Positions 9,357 to 17,263 of a stretch of DNA of 64,000 bases are shown in pieces; the first letter of the stretch is position 1; the number at the start of each line of letters is the position of its first letter. The stretch is from Deltaproteobacteria bacterium (GTDB taxonomy: Bacteria > Myxococcota_A > UBA9160 > UBA4427). Position numbers and translations under genes: made by a program. The notes beneath the pieces were generated by a model, which ran no database searches, was not told the DNA's origin, and saw only the letters and a list, made by a program, of their open reading frames with translations. Where the stretch lies: positions 1 through 64,000 of the forward strand of contig JAJDAN010000011.1 of NCBI GenBank assembly GCA_029261855.1, written 5' to 3'.

Positions 9357-9390
9357 AACGCTCCCCGTGCCCTCCGGGCCGGGGAGCGTT
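9357..9390 (+). terminator. hairpin terminator after the PEP-CTERM gene
   Basis: A perfect 10-bp stem (aacgctcccc / ggggagcgtt) with a 14-base loop, followed by a short T stretch (gtttgcgttc). It lies 39 bases past the PEP-CTERM stop codon and fits an intrinsic terminator with a weak U tract. Confidence 0.65.
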
Positions 9391-9407
9391 TGCGTTCGAT
9401 GCAAACG
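9387..9407. promoter_or_regulatory. 7+7 inverted repeat ahead of the YWTD protein gene
   Basis: cgtttgc, a 7-base spacer, then gcaaacg, ending 28 bases before the ATG at 9436. The symmetry and position fit a regulator-binding site. It partly overlaps the terminator stem, so it could also be a chance extension of that structure. Confidence 0.35.
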
Positions 9408-9435
9408 TTCGGCTTTCATGAGTAGCGTGGGCACG

Positions 9436-10455
9436 ATGCGGGTCAGTCGTTGGATCGTCGTGTGCTGCCTGGCCGCCCACGCGGGCGCCGCCGGCGCCGC
9501 TGCGCCCGCCCACCTCTACTGGACCCTTTCGGGCGACTCCCGTGCGCTCGAGTGCGCGCCCCTCGAGACGCCAACCGCCGCGACCCTGGTCGCACCCCTC
9601 GCGCAACCCCGCGACGTCGCCATCGACTCGCTGCACAGGCGGGTCTACTGGGCGGACCCGGGCGCTGGGCGCATCCAGCGTGCGGATCTCGACGGTGCCA
9701 ACGTCGAGGACGTACTGACGGGCCTCACGAATCCCCGCTCCATCGAAGTCGATCCCGTCGCAGGGAAGCTCTACTGGACGGACGTGCTGGACGGCACGGT
9801 CTCGAGGGCCGATCTCGACGGCAGCGACCCCGAGACCCTCGTCAGCGGGCTCGTTCTGCCCTTCGGCCTGGCGCTCGACGCAGCCGCGGGCCGGCTCTAC
9901 TGGACCGACCCGGGAACGGGCAAGATCCAGACGGCCGGACTCGACGGCAACGACCCGACCGATGTCATCAGCGGACTCGGCGGCCCGCGCTACCTGGCAT
10001 TCGACGAGACCGACGGCGAGCTCTTCTGGACCCAGATGTCACCCGCGGTCCTGATGCGCGCGAACAGCGACGGCACCGCCGCGACAACCATCGGAACGAC
10101 CCTGCCCTTCTCGGGCGCAGTCGCCCTCGACCCGGAAGGCGACCACGTCTACTGGGCGAACGGCTTCGAGACCATCTGGCGAGCCCGGCAGGATGGCAGC
10201 GAGCCCACCCCGTTCCTCACGAACCTCGACAGCCCGGCCGGCCTGGCCCTCTTGCCCGCAATCGCGGCCGCACCGGTGCCCGCCCTCGGCACCCCGGGCA
10301 CATTCATTGCCGGCGCCCTGCTCGTCGCGTATGCGTTCGCGCTGCTCGCGCCGAAGCCAGGGCGCCGAAGCCCGACCGCGGCCACTGCCACTCCCAGCTC
10401 ACCCCCAGGGGCGACGCAGCGACGCCATCTAGCCCCACGACACGCGAGCGGCTAA
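9436..10455 (+). CDS. YWTD beta-propeller secreted protein with C-terminal hydrophobic tail
   Basis: A 339-residue protein. The ATG at 9436 is chosen because GTGGG lies just upstream; an in-frame ATG at 9418 has no ribosome site. After a signal peptide there are about six LDL-receptor class-B/YWTD-type repeats (HLYWTLS, RVYWADPG, LYWTDVLDG, LYWTDPGTG, LFWTQMS, VYWANG), each followed by a polar x-x-DLDG loop, which predicts a six-bladed propeller. The C-terminus has VPALGTPG, a hydrophobic stretch and KPGRR, shaped like a protein-sorting tail (compare PEP-CTERM and IPTL-CTERM) but with a different signature. The end lies 14 bases before a tRNA gene. The ligand is unknown. Confidence 0.78.
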   Translation: MRVSRWIVVCCLAAHAGAAGAAAPAHLYWTLSGDSRALECAPLETPTAATLVAPLAQPRDVAIDSLHRRVYWADPGAGRIQRADLDGANVEDVLTGLTNPRSIEVDPVAGKLYWTDVLDGTVSRADLDGSDPETLVSGLVLPFGLALDAAAGRLYWTDPGTGKIQTAGLDGNDPTDVISGLGGPRYLAFDETDGELFWTQMSPAVLMRANSDGTAATTIGTTLPFSGAVALDPEGDHVYWANGFETIWRARQDGSEPTPFLTNLDSPAGLALLPAIAAAPVPALGTPGTFIAGALLVAYAFALLAPKPGRRSPTAATATPSSPPGATQRRHLAPRHASG

Positions 10456-10469
10456 GGTCGGCGCCCCGT

Positions 10470-10545
10470 GGCCCGGTAGCTCAGCTGGTAGAGCACGCGA
10501 CTGAAAATCGCGGTGTCGGCGGTTCGACCCCGCCCTGGGCCACCA
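10470..10545 (+). tRNA. tRNA-Phe (GAA)
   Basis: A 76-base cloverleaf. The acceptor stem GGCCCGG pairs with CTGGGCC (one G-T). The D arm is GCTC...GAGC, the anticodon stem CGCGA/TCGCG has loop CTGAAAA (anticodon GAA at 10503-10505), and the T arm is GGCGG-TTCGACC-CCGCC. The 3' ACCA is encoded. Confidence 0.96.
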
Positions 10546-10589
10546 CGGGATTCGGATGCGCAGGTCGCCGCTAGGTTCTCGCTGAACCC

Positions 10590-12470
10590 ATGCACCGAGC
10601 CGGTCTGACGAACCCCTTCCGCACCTGGATGCGCTTCGGCCTGTGGCATGCGGCGGGCTCGGCGGTCGTGCTGCTCGTCGTCTCGCTGCGCTACTTCCAG
10701 GCGTCGCCGGTGCCCGCCGACGGGTTTGGCGCGACGTTCGTGGTGCTGGCCGCACCCAGTCACTTTCTTGGCCTCGCGCTGCTGGCGTCGCTGCCCGTGA
10801 TCCTGGGCGCGGGGCTCGCGCCCGGTCGCTGGCTGCTCGTGGCGAGCGTCGCGCTGCAGGTTTCGCTGTTGCTCGCGGTCGCGCTGGACTCCCAGGTCTA
10901 CAGCCTCTACCGCTCGCACATCGACGGCATGGTCGTCGGGCTGCTCGGCAGCGGTGTCGCGTGGGAGATCTTGCAGCCGACGGGCGAGGACGTGACGGAC
11001 CTCGCGACCCTGCTCGCGGTTGCGACGGGGATACAGCTCGGGCTGGCGTGGCTCGCGGTCCGGGTCGCGGCGCGGCGGGCGTGGAACCCGGTGTGGATCT
11101 TTGCCGTGATCGTGCCGTTTCTGCTGGCGCAGGGAATGCACGCCTGGGCGGACGCGCGGGCACTGCCTTCGACCACGCGCCTGGCGCGGGTGCTGCCGTG
11201 GATGCCGGCCCTGACCGCCAAGCGTTGGCTTGCGGCCCGGGGATGGAGCCGCGCGGCGGACGGGCCGACCCTGGGAGTTCCGCCGCGCGAGAGCAGTCTG
11301 TCGTACCCGCTGGCCGCGCTCGACTGCGGGGTGGCGCCCGCCGACGTGCGAATCCTGATGATCGTCATCGAGGAATGGCGCTTCGACCAACTCGACCCGA
11401 CGATCACACCCAACATCGCGCGCTTCGCCGCCGAGTCCCTGGTGTTCGAGCGCCACTTCAGCGCCGGCGCCACGTCGCGCTACGGCGTCTTCGGGCTGTT
11501 CTATGGCCTGCACGGCGACTACTGGGAACCGATGCTGGCCGAGCAGCGGGGCCCCGCCTGGATCGACGAGCTGGTCGGCCTGGGTGCGATGCGCCCGCGC
11601 TTCTTCGTCGGCGCCACCGCTCCGCTGGTCCGGCCGGAATTCGACCGCACGGTCTTCGCCGCCCTGCGTGGGCGCGTCGCGTTCGTGCAACCCCCCGGAC
11701 CGCCGGCCGCCGGAGATCGCGCCATCACCACGGCCTTCACGGACTTCATCGAAGAGGCACCCGACGCCCCGTTCTTCGCCGTCCTCTATTACGACTCGCC
11801 GCACTCGATGGACGTCCCGCCCGACTGGGAAGGGCCGCCCGACTGGGAAGGGAAAGGCCCTTACCGGCCAGCGAGCAAGTGGGGCAGCCGGCTCGCCCTC
11901 GACGCCGACACCGACCCCGGCCCCCTGCGCCGCGGTCACGACAACTCCGTACACTACGTGGACTCGCTGGTCGGCGAGGCCCTCGACACGCTTCGCCGGA
12001 ACGGACTGCTCGAACGGACGACTGTGGTGATCACCGGGGACCACGCAGAAGAGTTCAACGACCTCGGCCGAGGCTACTGGGGGCACAACGGAAACTTCGC
12101 CCGCTTCCAGACCCAGGTCGGGATGGTCGTGCACCTCCCGCAGCACCCGCCGGCGCGCATCACGTCGCCGACCAGCCACGTCGACGTGGTGCCGACGCTG
12201 ATGCGCGAGGCGCTGGCGTGTCGGGCACCGCCCGACCGCTACAGCAACGGACGCTCACTGCTCGACGCCGATCCGCGCGCGTACGTGGTGGCGAGCGGCG
12301 GTAGCCTCGGCGTCGGGATCGTCGAGCCCGGCCGCATCACCACCATCGGCCGACTCGGCGACGTGGACGTCTTCGACCCGGACCTCGCACCGATGGACGC
12401 CCCGCCCGACGCCGCTCTCCTGCGCCGCGTCCATCGCGAGCTGGTGCAGTTCCGCGGGGGCGCGCGATGA
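10590..12470 (+). CDS. YejM/PbgA-like inner-membrane protein (DUF3413 + sulfatase fold)
   Basis: A 626-residue protein. The N-terminal third has about five membrane helices, with the DUF3413 hallmark ALDSQVYSLYRSHIDGMVVGLL. A periplasmic alkaline-phosphatase-fold domain follows (about 245-580). The segment GATSRYGVFGLFYGLHGDYW matches the YejM-specific region where ordinary sulfatases carry their nucleophile. In enterobacteria YejM (PbgA/LapC) senses lipid A in the inner membrane and controls LpxC turnover through LapB/FtsH. A similar LPS-sensing role is inferred here. The metal site looks altered (VIEEWRFDQ in place of VDTLRAD), as expected for a non-enzymatic member. Its end overlaps the next gene by 4 bases. 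Confidence 0.8.
   Translation: MHRAGLTNPFRTWMRFGLWHAAGSAVVLLVVSLRYFQASPVPADGFGATFVVLAAPSHFLGLALLASLPVILGAGLAPGRWLLVASVALQVSLLLAVALDSQVYSLYRSHIDGMVVGLLGSGVAWEILQPTGEDVTDLATLLAVATGIQLGLAWLAVRVAARRAWNPVWIFAVIVPFLLAQGMHAWADARALPSTTRLARVLPWMPALTAKRWLAARGWSRAADGPTLGVPPRESSLSYPLAALDCGVAPADVRILMIVIEEWRFDQLDPTITPNIARFAAESLVFERHFSAGATSRYGVFGLFYGLHGDYWEPMLAEQRGPAWIDELVGLGAMRPRFFVGATAPLVRPEFDRTVFAALRGRVAFVQPPGPPAAGDRAITTAFTDFIEEAPDAPFFAVLYYDSPHSMDVPPDWEGPPDWEGKGPYRPASKWGSRLALDADTDPGPLRRGHDNSVHYVDSLVGEALDTLRRNGLLERTTVVITGDHAEEFNDLGRGYWGHNGNFARFQTQVGMVVHLPQHPPARITSPTSHVDVVPTLMREALACRAPPDRYSNGRSLLDADPRAYVVASGGSLGVGIVEPGRITTIGRLGDVDVFDPDLAPMDAPPDAALLRRVHRELVQFRGGAR
11817..11852. repeat. 18-bp tandem duplication in the YejM-like gene
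   Basis: Two identical copies of an 18-base unit (11817-11834, 11835-11852) encode PPDWEG-PPDWEG in a loop of the sulfatase-fold domain. In frame, probably a recent slip duplication. Confidence 0.85.
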
Positions 12471-13102
12471 CCAGTCGCTTCCGGCGCAACGCACTGGCGA
12501 CCCTGGCGCTGTCGATGATCGTCGGCGGCGCGGTGTTCTGGATCTTCTTCCGCTACGAGGTCTTCCCGAAGCGCTTCGACGCCGTCGAGCCCGGGCTCGT
12601 CTACCGCAGCGGACAGATCTCTGCGCGCCTGATCCACGAGACCCTCGAGCAGAACGGCATCCGCCGGGTGATCGATCTGCAGTCGGCGACGGAAGAGCCC
12701 GCGCAGCAGGCCGAGCTCGCCGCCGTCGAGGATCTCGACATCGCGTATCTGCGCCTGCCCCTGGGCGGAAGCGGCACGGGCGATCCGCACCTCTACGCCA
12801 TCGCGATCGCCACCATCGCCGAGTCGCGAGCCAGTGCCGAGCCCGTGCTCGTGCATTGCGCGGGCGGTGCGCGGCGGTCCGGCGGCGTCATCGCCATGTA
12901 CGAGCTGCTGGTTGCGGGCAAGAGCATCGAAGAGGCCTACGAGCAGCTCGACCGCTACGGCTCACCGCCCGTCGCCGAGACACCGCTCGTCTCGTTCCTC
13001 AACGAGAACATGCTGGGGATCGCGCGCGAGCTGGTCGAGAGGGGAGTGATCGCGGAGGTTCCCGACCCGCTTCCGCGCTTTCCTGTTTCGCCAGGGAGCT
13101 GA
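12467..13102 (+). CDS. membrane-anchored tyrosine/dual-specificity phosphatase family protein
   Basis: A 211-residue protein with one N-terminal membrane helix (about residues 10-28) and a phosphatase domain. The P-loop HCAGGARRSG fits HCx5R-S/T with the nucleophile Cys and phosphate-binding Arg present; GLVYRSGQIS and IDLQS are early motifs of the DSP/Siw14 type. The acid Asp cannot be assigned by eye. Its ATG overlaps the stop of the YejM-like gene (ATGA), so the pair is translationally coupled. A role on a phospholipid or lipid A phosphate next to an LPS-sensing protein is possible but inferred. Confidence 0.82.
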   Translation: MTSRFRRNALATLALSMIVGGAVFWIFFRYEVFPKRFDAVEPGLVYRSGQISARLIHETLEQNGIRRVIDLQSATEEPAQQAELAAVEDLDIAYLRLPLGGSGTGDPHLYAIAIATIAESRASAEPVLVHCAGGARRSGGVIAMYELLVAGKSIEEAYEQLDRYGSPPVAETPLVSFLNENMLGIARELVERGVIAEVPDPLPRFPVSPGS

Positions 13103-13128
13103 CCGGCGCCTTCGCTGACGGGTGCCAG

Positions 13129-14307
13129 TCAGCCCGAGGGTCGCGCGCGGGCGACGAGTACGAGGGCGAGCGCGCAGAAGAGCGCGCCGGCGCAAAACGG
13201 CGCGGCCGGACCGATCTGGTCCCACAAGAGCCCCGCGAGACCGCTCGCAACGAGCAGCGCGAGTCCGCTCACCAGGTTGAAGAAGCCAAAGGCCGTGCCG
13301 CGCAGGTCGGGCGGTGCCGCTTCGGCGACCATGGTCGCGAGCAGCCCCTGGGTCATCCCCAGATGCAGACCCCAGAGCGCGATGCCCGGGACCAACGCCT
13401 GCCACGATTCGGCTTGCGCCAGCACCGCGTCCGCGCACAGCAATGCCACGAGGCCGAACGCCAACAGTCGGCGGTGGCTCGCGCCGTCCGCGAGCTTTCC
13501 CAACGGATAGGCGGTCGCCGAGTAGACGAGATTCATGACGACCAGGACCAGCGGCACCCAGGCGAGGGGCAGTCCGGCCTGCTGGGCGCGCAACACGAGG
13601 AACGCCTCGCTGAAACGCGCCAGCGAGATCGCCGCACCCAGCGCGACGACCCACCAGTACCCGGACGACAGGCGCCGGATGACGTGCCACTGGATGGGGT
13701 TCGTGCGCGCCTCGCGCGGGGCAGGCGCGGGCTCGCGAACGCCCACCACGAGCAGCAGCACTGCGAGGAAGCCGGGGATCACCGCCACCCAGAACACCGC
13801 GCGGAAGTCGTTCGACCACAGCAACATCAGCCCCATGGCGAGCAGCGGCCCGATCAGGGCGCCCAGCGTGTCGAGTGCCTGACGCAGGCCGTATGCCGCA
13901 CCGCGTGCGCCCGCCGGCGCGAGGTCGGCGATCAGCGCGTCTCGCGGCGCACCGCGGATGCCCTTGCCGATGCGGTCGACGAAGCGAGCCGTGAAGACCA
14001 GGCCCGCCGTGGAAGCGAGAGCGAAGAGCGGCTTGCTCAGAGCACCCAGCCCATACCCGACCACCGCGAGCGTCTTCCGACGTCCGAGATAGTCGCTGAG
14101 CGTGCCGGAGAACACCTTGACGATCAGCGCCGTCGCTTCGGCCACGCCTTCGATCAACCCGACGGTGAGCGCCGTCGTTCCGAGACCGACGACCAGGAAG
14201 ACCGGCAGCAGGCTGTGGATGAGCTCCGACGAGACGTCCATCAGCAGGCTCACGAAGCCCAGCATCCAGATGCCGAGCGGAATCCGTCCCGATCGCTCTC
14301 GCGTCAA
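13129..14307 (-). CDS. MFS transporter
   Basis: A 392-residue integral membrane protein with about 12 hydrophobic segments and the MFS loop motif GTLSDYLGRRKTL between helices 2 and 3. The repeated half has GKLADGASHRRLL. The start is a TTG at 14307 with AAGGA upstream; later in-frame ATG codons would cut into helix 1. The substrate is not readable. It lies 39 bases downstream of the membrane sulfatase gene on the same strand and is convergent with the phosphatase gene. Confidence 0.85.
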   Translation of the reverse strand: MTRERSGRIPLGIWMLGFVSLLMDVSSELIHSLLPVFLVVGLGTTALTVGLIEGVAEATALIVKVFSGTLSDYLGRRKTLAVVGYGLGALSKPLFALASTAGLVFTARFVDRIGKGIRGAPRDALIADLAPAGARGAAYGLRQALDTLGALIGPLLAMGLMLLWSNDFRAVFWVAVIPGFLAVLLLVVGVREPAPAPREARTNPIQWHVIRRLSSGYWWVVALGAAISLARFSEAFLVLRAQQAGLPLAWVPLVLVVMNLVYSATAYPLGKLADGASHRRLLAFGLVALLCADAVLAQAESWQALVPGIALWGLHLGMTQGLLATMVAEAAPPDLRGTAFGFFNLVSGLALLVASGLAGLLWDQIGPAAPFCAGALFCALALVLVARARPSG

Positions 14308-14346
14308 CGGGGCCCCGTCCTTCGGATCGTTCCGCCGACCGGTCCG

Positions 14347-16242
14347 CTACTCGACGTAGCCGAGGGCCTTCAGCTGCTCGGCGGCGCCGGGGGACAGGGT
14401 CCCGATCTCGGCCTCCGGCCGGTCCGTGTCGTCCGAAAGGAAGGCTTCGAGGGCGCTCTCGAAGGCGCTCAGCTCGGCCTCGTCCACGTCGTCCGACGCG
14501 ATTCGCTCCTGCGTCTCGCCCGGATCGACCGTCAGGTCGTAGAGTTCGCGCAGCGTTACGGCACCGCTGTAGGAGCCGTCACGGATGAACTTCTCGCTCT
14601 CGGTCCGCACCGACACCAGCTCGAGGTCGAAGAGGTTGGCCTCGCTGAAGGCGTGGGGGATCCCGGCGTTGAGGAAGTTGCCCTCTGCGTCGAGCAGCGG
14701 CTGACCACGCATGGCGTCCGGCACGGGGACGCCCGCGAGCGAGAGGATCGTCGGTGCGACGTCGAGATGGCGCGCGAGATGCTCGTTGCGGGCGCCGGCA
14801 GCGCGGTTCCGCGGCAGCTTGATGACGAGCACCACGCGGACCAGCTCGTCGTAGACGGACTGGCCGTGGGAAAAGCCGCCGTGCTCGAAGAACTCTTCAC
14901 CGTGGTCCGACGTGAGCACGATGAGCGTGTCGTCGTAGAGCCCGCGATCTCGCAAGCCGTCGAGGAAGGCGCCAACGTACCGGTCCATGAAGTCGATGTC
15001 GCCCGTGTAGCCGTCGATGAACCCCTCGACCAGGGGTTCGCGGGGGTGGCGCTCGAGGAACAGCTGCAGGTAGCCGTGGCCGACGAGCTTGCCGTCCATG
15101 TACGGGTCGTGCGGGTCCATGAAGTGCAGCATCAGGAAGAAGGGGCGGTCGCGGTCGGTTCGCGTGTCGATCCAGTCGAGGCCCTTCGCCGCGACGTGGT
15201 CTGCGCGGAGGTAGTAGTGCCCGGCGTGCACGTGATAGGGGAGGAAGCGTTCGAGGGCGGGCGCCACGAGTCGCCGGAACAGCGACAGGCGCCTCGCGGA
15301 TGCGGGGAAGCCCAGCTGAAAGCCCTGCTTGCGCAGGTCCTCGAAGTGACCGTACCCCTGAGCGAATCCCATCTCCGACGAGTTGTTCGGGTTGCAGTTC
15401 GACATGCCCAGGGTCGTGTAGCCGTTGGCGCGCAGGACTTCGGCCAGGGTCAGGAGCGCACCGGGCAACGCGCGCGCATTGTCGATGGCGGTGTGCTCGC
15501 GCGGTCGCAGGCTGGTGTAGAGGGTGCCGAAGCTCGCCTTCGTCCAGGACCCCTGGGCGACACCGTTCTCGAAGGCGACGGCGTCCGCCGCGTAGCGGTC
15601 GATGCCGGGCGTGTCGGTCGGGGCGTCCCGGTCGTAGAGCTTCAGATAGTCGGCGCGCAAGGTGTCGAGCGCGATCAGGATGACGTTCGGACCGCTCGCT
15701 GGGAGCGCGGCGGACGGCGCGAGGGTGCGTCCCCGTTCGACCGGGACGAGCGAGACGAGCGCGCAGACAACCACGAAGACAGCCGCGACGGCCCACCGGA
15801 GTCGCGGCGTCGTCCGGCCCAGGGCCCAGAAGGCGAGGACCCCGACGACGAGGGCTGCGACCCCGATGCCGGCGTCGATGACGCGACGGCCGTACTCGTC
15901 TGCCAGCCACGCCTGATCATGGTGCAGGCGCCAGCGCCAGGCCGTGACCACCCCGGCGAACAGCGTGGCCGCGATCACCGCGCGCTCGGCCGCTGCCGGC
16001 GCATCCGGGCTGCCACGGCCGTCGAACAGCACGTGAAGCCCGAAGCCGAAGACCGCGCCGACGGGAGCGAAAACCAGCGCATAGAAGAACGGTGTCCACC
16101 ACAGGATCGCGCGGTCGCCGAGCGACGGGTCGAACACGTCGAGCACGATGGCTTCGGCGCCGCCGACGGCGACGCCGGCCAGCGCCCCTGCCGTCAGGTA
16201 GCGCGGGACGAACGGCGCCGCTGAAGTCAGTCGAGACCGCAA
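14347..16242 (-). CDS. membrane-embedded sulfatase-fold hydrolase
   Basis: About 631 residues from a TTG at 16242, which sits behind CGGGAGAG. A GTG at 16290 is an alternative; the longest frame would overlap the neighbouring TraB/GumN gene by about 70 bases. Four to five membrane helices occupy the first 190 residues. The periplasmic hydrolase domain follows, with VILIALDTLRADYLKLY (metal site), HFMDPHDPY, and TSDHGEEFFEHGGFSHG. As in the other sulfatase gene of this window (4651-5976), the nucleophile region reads GSWTKASFGTLYTS instead of C/S-x-P-S-R. The C-terminus LKALGYVE matches the other family member. Substrate unknown; lipid headgroup or glycan modification is plausible. Confidence 0.8.
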   Translation of the reverse strand: MRSRLTSAAPFVPRYLTAGALAGVAVGGAEAIVLDVFDPSLGDRAILWWTPFFYALVFAPVGAVFGFGLHVLFDGRGSPDAPAAAERAVIAATLFAGVVTAWRWRLHHDQAWLADEYGRRVIDAGIGVAALVVGVLAFWALGRTTPRLRWAVAAVFVVVCALVSLVPVERGRTLAPSAALPASGPNVILIALDTLRADYLKLYDRDAPTDTPGIDRYAADAVAFENGVAQGSWTKASFGTLYTSLRPREHTAIDNARALPGALLTLAEVLRANGYTTLGMSNCNPNNSSEMGFAQGYGHFEDLRKQGFQLGFPASARRLSLFRRLVAPALERFLPYHVHAGHYYLRADHVAAKGLDWIDTRTDRDRPFFLMLHFMDPHDPYMDGKLVGHGYLQLFLERHPREPLVEGFIDGYTGDIDFMDRYVGAFLDGLRDRGLYDDTLIVLTSDHGEEFFEHGGFSHGQSVYDELVRVVLVIKLPRNRAAGARNEHLARHLDVAPTILSLAGVPVPDAMRGQPLLDAEGNFLNAGIPHAFSEANLFDLELVSVRTESEKFIRDGSYSGAVTLRELYDLTVDPGETQERIASDDVDEAELSAFESALEAFLSDDTDRPEAEIGTLSPGAAEQLKALGYVE

Positions 16243-16315
16243 GCTGCTCTCCCGATCGAATCCGCCGAAGTCTACCAGCGGACCCGGCACTGCAAGACGT
16301 GGCCAGGTGCGATCA

Positions 16316-17263
16316 TCAGCGCGCGCGCTCGACGCGATAGCCCGCATTTCGCAGTAGCTCGGGCACGCTCCCTTCACCCACCACATGCCCCGCGCCGATG
16401 ACCGCGAAGTAGACGGCGTCCTCGTTCTCTTCCAGGTATTCCTGCAGGCTCGCGGCCATGCGTTCGTTGCGAGCGAAGAAGAGCACGTCGAAGAACTCGT
16501 CCTCTCCGGGTCGCTGCCCGCCGAAGATCACCTCGGTCAGCGCAGACTCGCTGCCGCTCATCCAGGCGTCCTGGATCACCGTGAAGCCGCCGCGGTTCTC
16601 GGCCGCAAGATCTTCTCGCAGCATCTCCTCCGCCTGGGCGTCCGACAGCGAGCTCATGGTGTAGATCTGCTCGTCTGCCGTCTCGAGTTCGAGGACCTCG
16701 AGCCCGTCGCTTGCCTCGGCGAAATAGAGGTCGACGCCGTACGCGGTGCTGGCGTCCACCTGGGTCAGCTGCTTTTCCGCCAGCAGGGCCGCGATCGCCC
16801 AGGGCCGCAGGCGCAGCGCCATGGCCCGCTCCGCGGGGGTGAAGTCGGGCTCTGCCAGCCGGGCGTGCAGCAGGGCCAGCGTCTCGGGCCCGAGCGCGGC
16901 CGAGAGATCCTCCCCGGGCATCAAGACCCCGTAGCGAAGCATGAGCTCGCCAGCCTCCTCGACGCTCAGGTTGCGCACGTCGAGTTCGAGAACGAGCGCA
17001 TCGGCGCGGTCGAGGGCGTCGGCGACGTCGGGACCGAGCGCGAGGGGCTTCGTCAGGGCGTGCAACGAGCCGAGCAGATAGAGACGTACGCCGCCCGCGC
17101 CCGGGCTCGAGACTTCATACAGGAACGCATTCTGCCGGGTGAGGACATGACGTTCGACGCCATCGTCCACGGGAACCGACGCGCACGAAGCAACCAGCGC
17201 GCAGGCTGAGACCAGCGCACACGCGAGCACCATCCATCGGGTCCGAAGCCGGGCTGCCGTCAC
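16316..17263 (-). CDS. TraB/GumN (PrgY) family lipoprotein
   Basis: A 315-residue protein. The GTG start overlaps the stop of the upstream oxygenase gene in the sequence GTGA. An N-terminal lipoprotein signal (ACALVASC) leads to the family domain. The opening motif YLLGSLHALTKPL (GS-x-H) and the closing FAVIGAGHVVGEGSVPELL frame the TraB/GumN fold, with a central YGVDLYF. Members are proposed metal-dependent proteases or pheromone shut-down factors (PrgY); a biochemical role is not established. Longer upstream frames run antisense or out of frame through the oxygenase gene and are not used. Confidence 0.85.
   Translation of the reverse strand: MTAARLRTRWMVLACALVSACALVASCASVPVDDGVERHVLTRQNAFLYEVSSPGAGGVRLYLLGSLHALTKPLALGPDVADALDRADALVLELDVRNLSVEEAGELMLRYGVLMPGEDLSAALGPETLALLHARLAEPDFTPAERAMALRLRPWAIAALLAEKQLTQVDASTAYGVDLYFAEASDGLEVLELETADEQIYTMSSLSDAQAEEMLREDLAAENRGGFTVIQDAWMSGSESALTEVIFGGQRPGEDEFFDVLFFARNERMAASLQEYLEENEDAVYFAVIGAGHVVGEGSVPELLRNAGYRVERAR

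Noticed and set aside
12856-16224. A 1122-codon open frame on the plus strand
   Set aside because: It is antisense to the MFS and sulfatase genes, rich in Arg/Gln/His with no domain, and typical of third-position GC bias keeping the opposite strand open.
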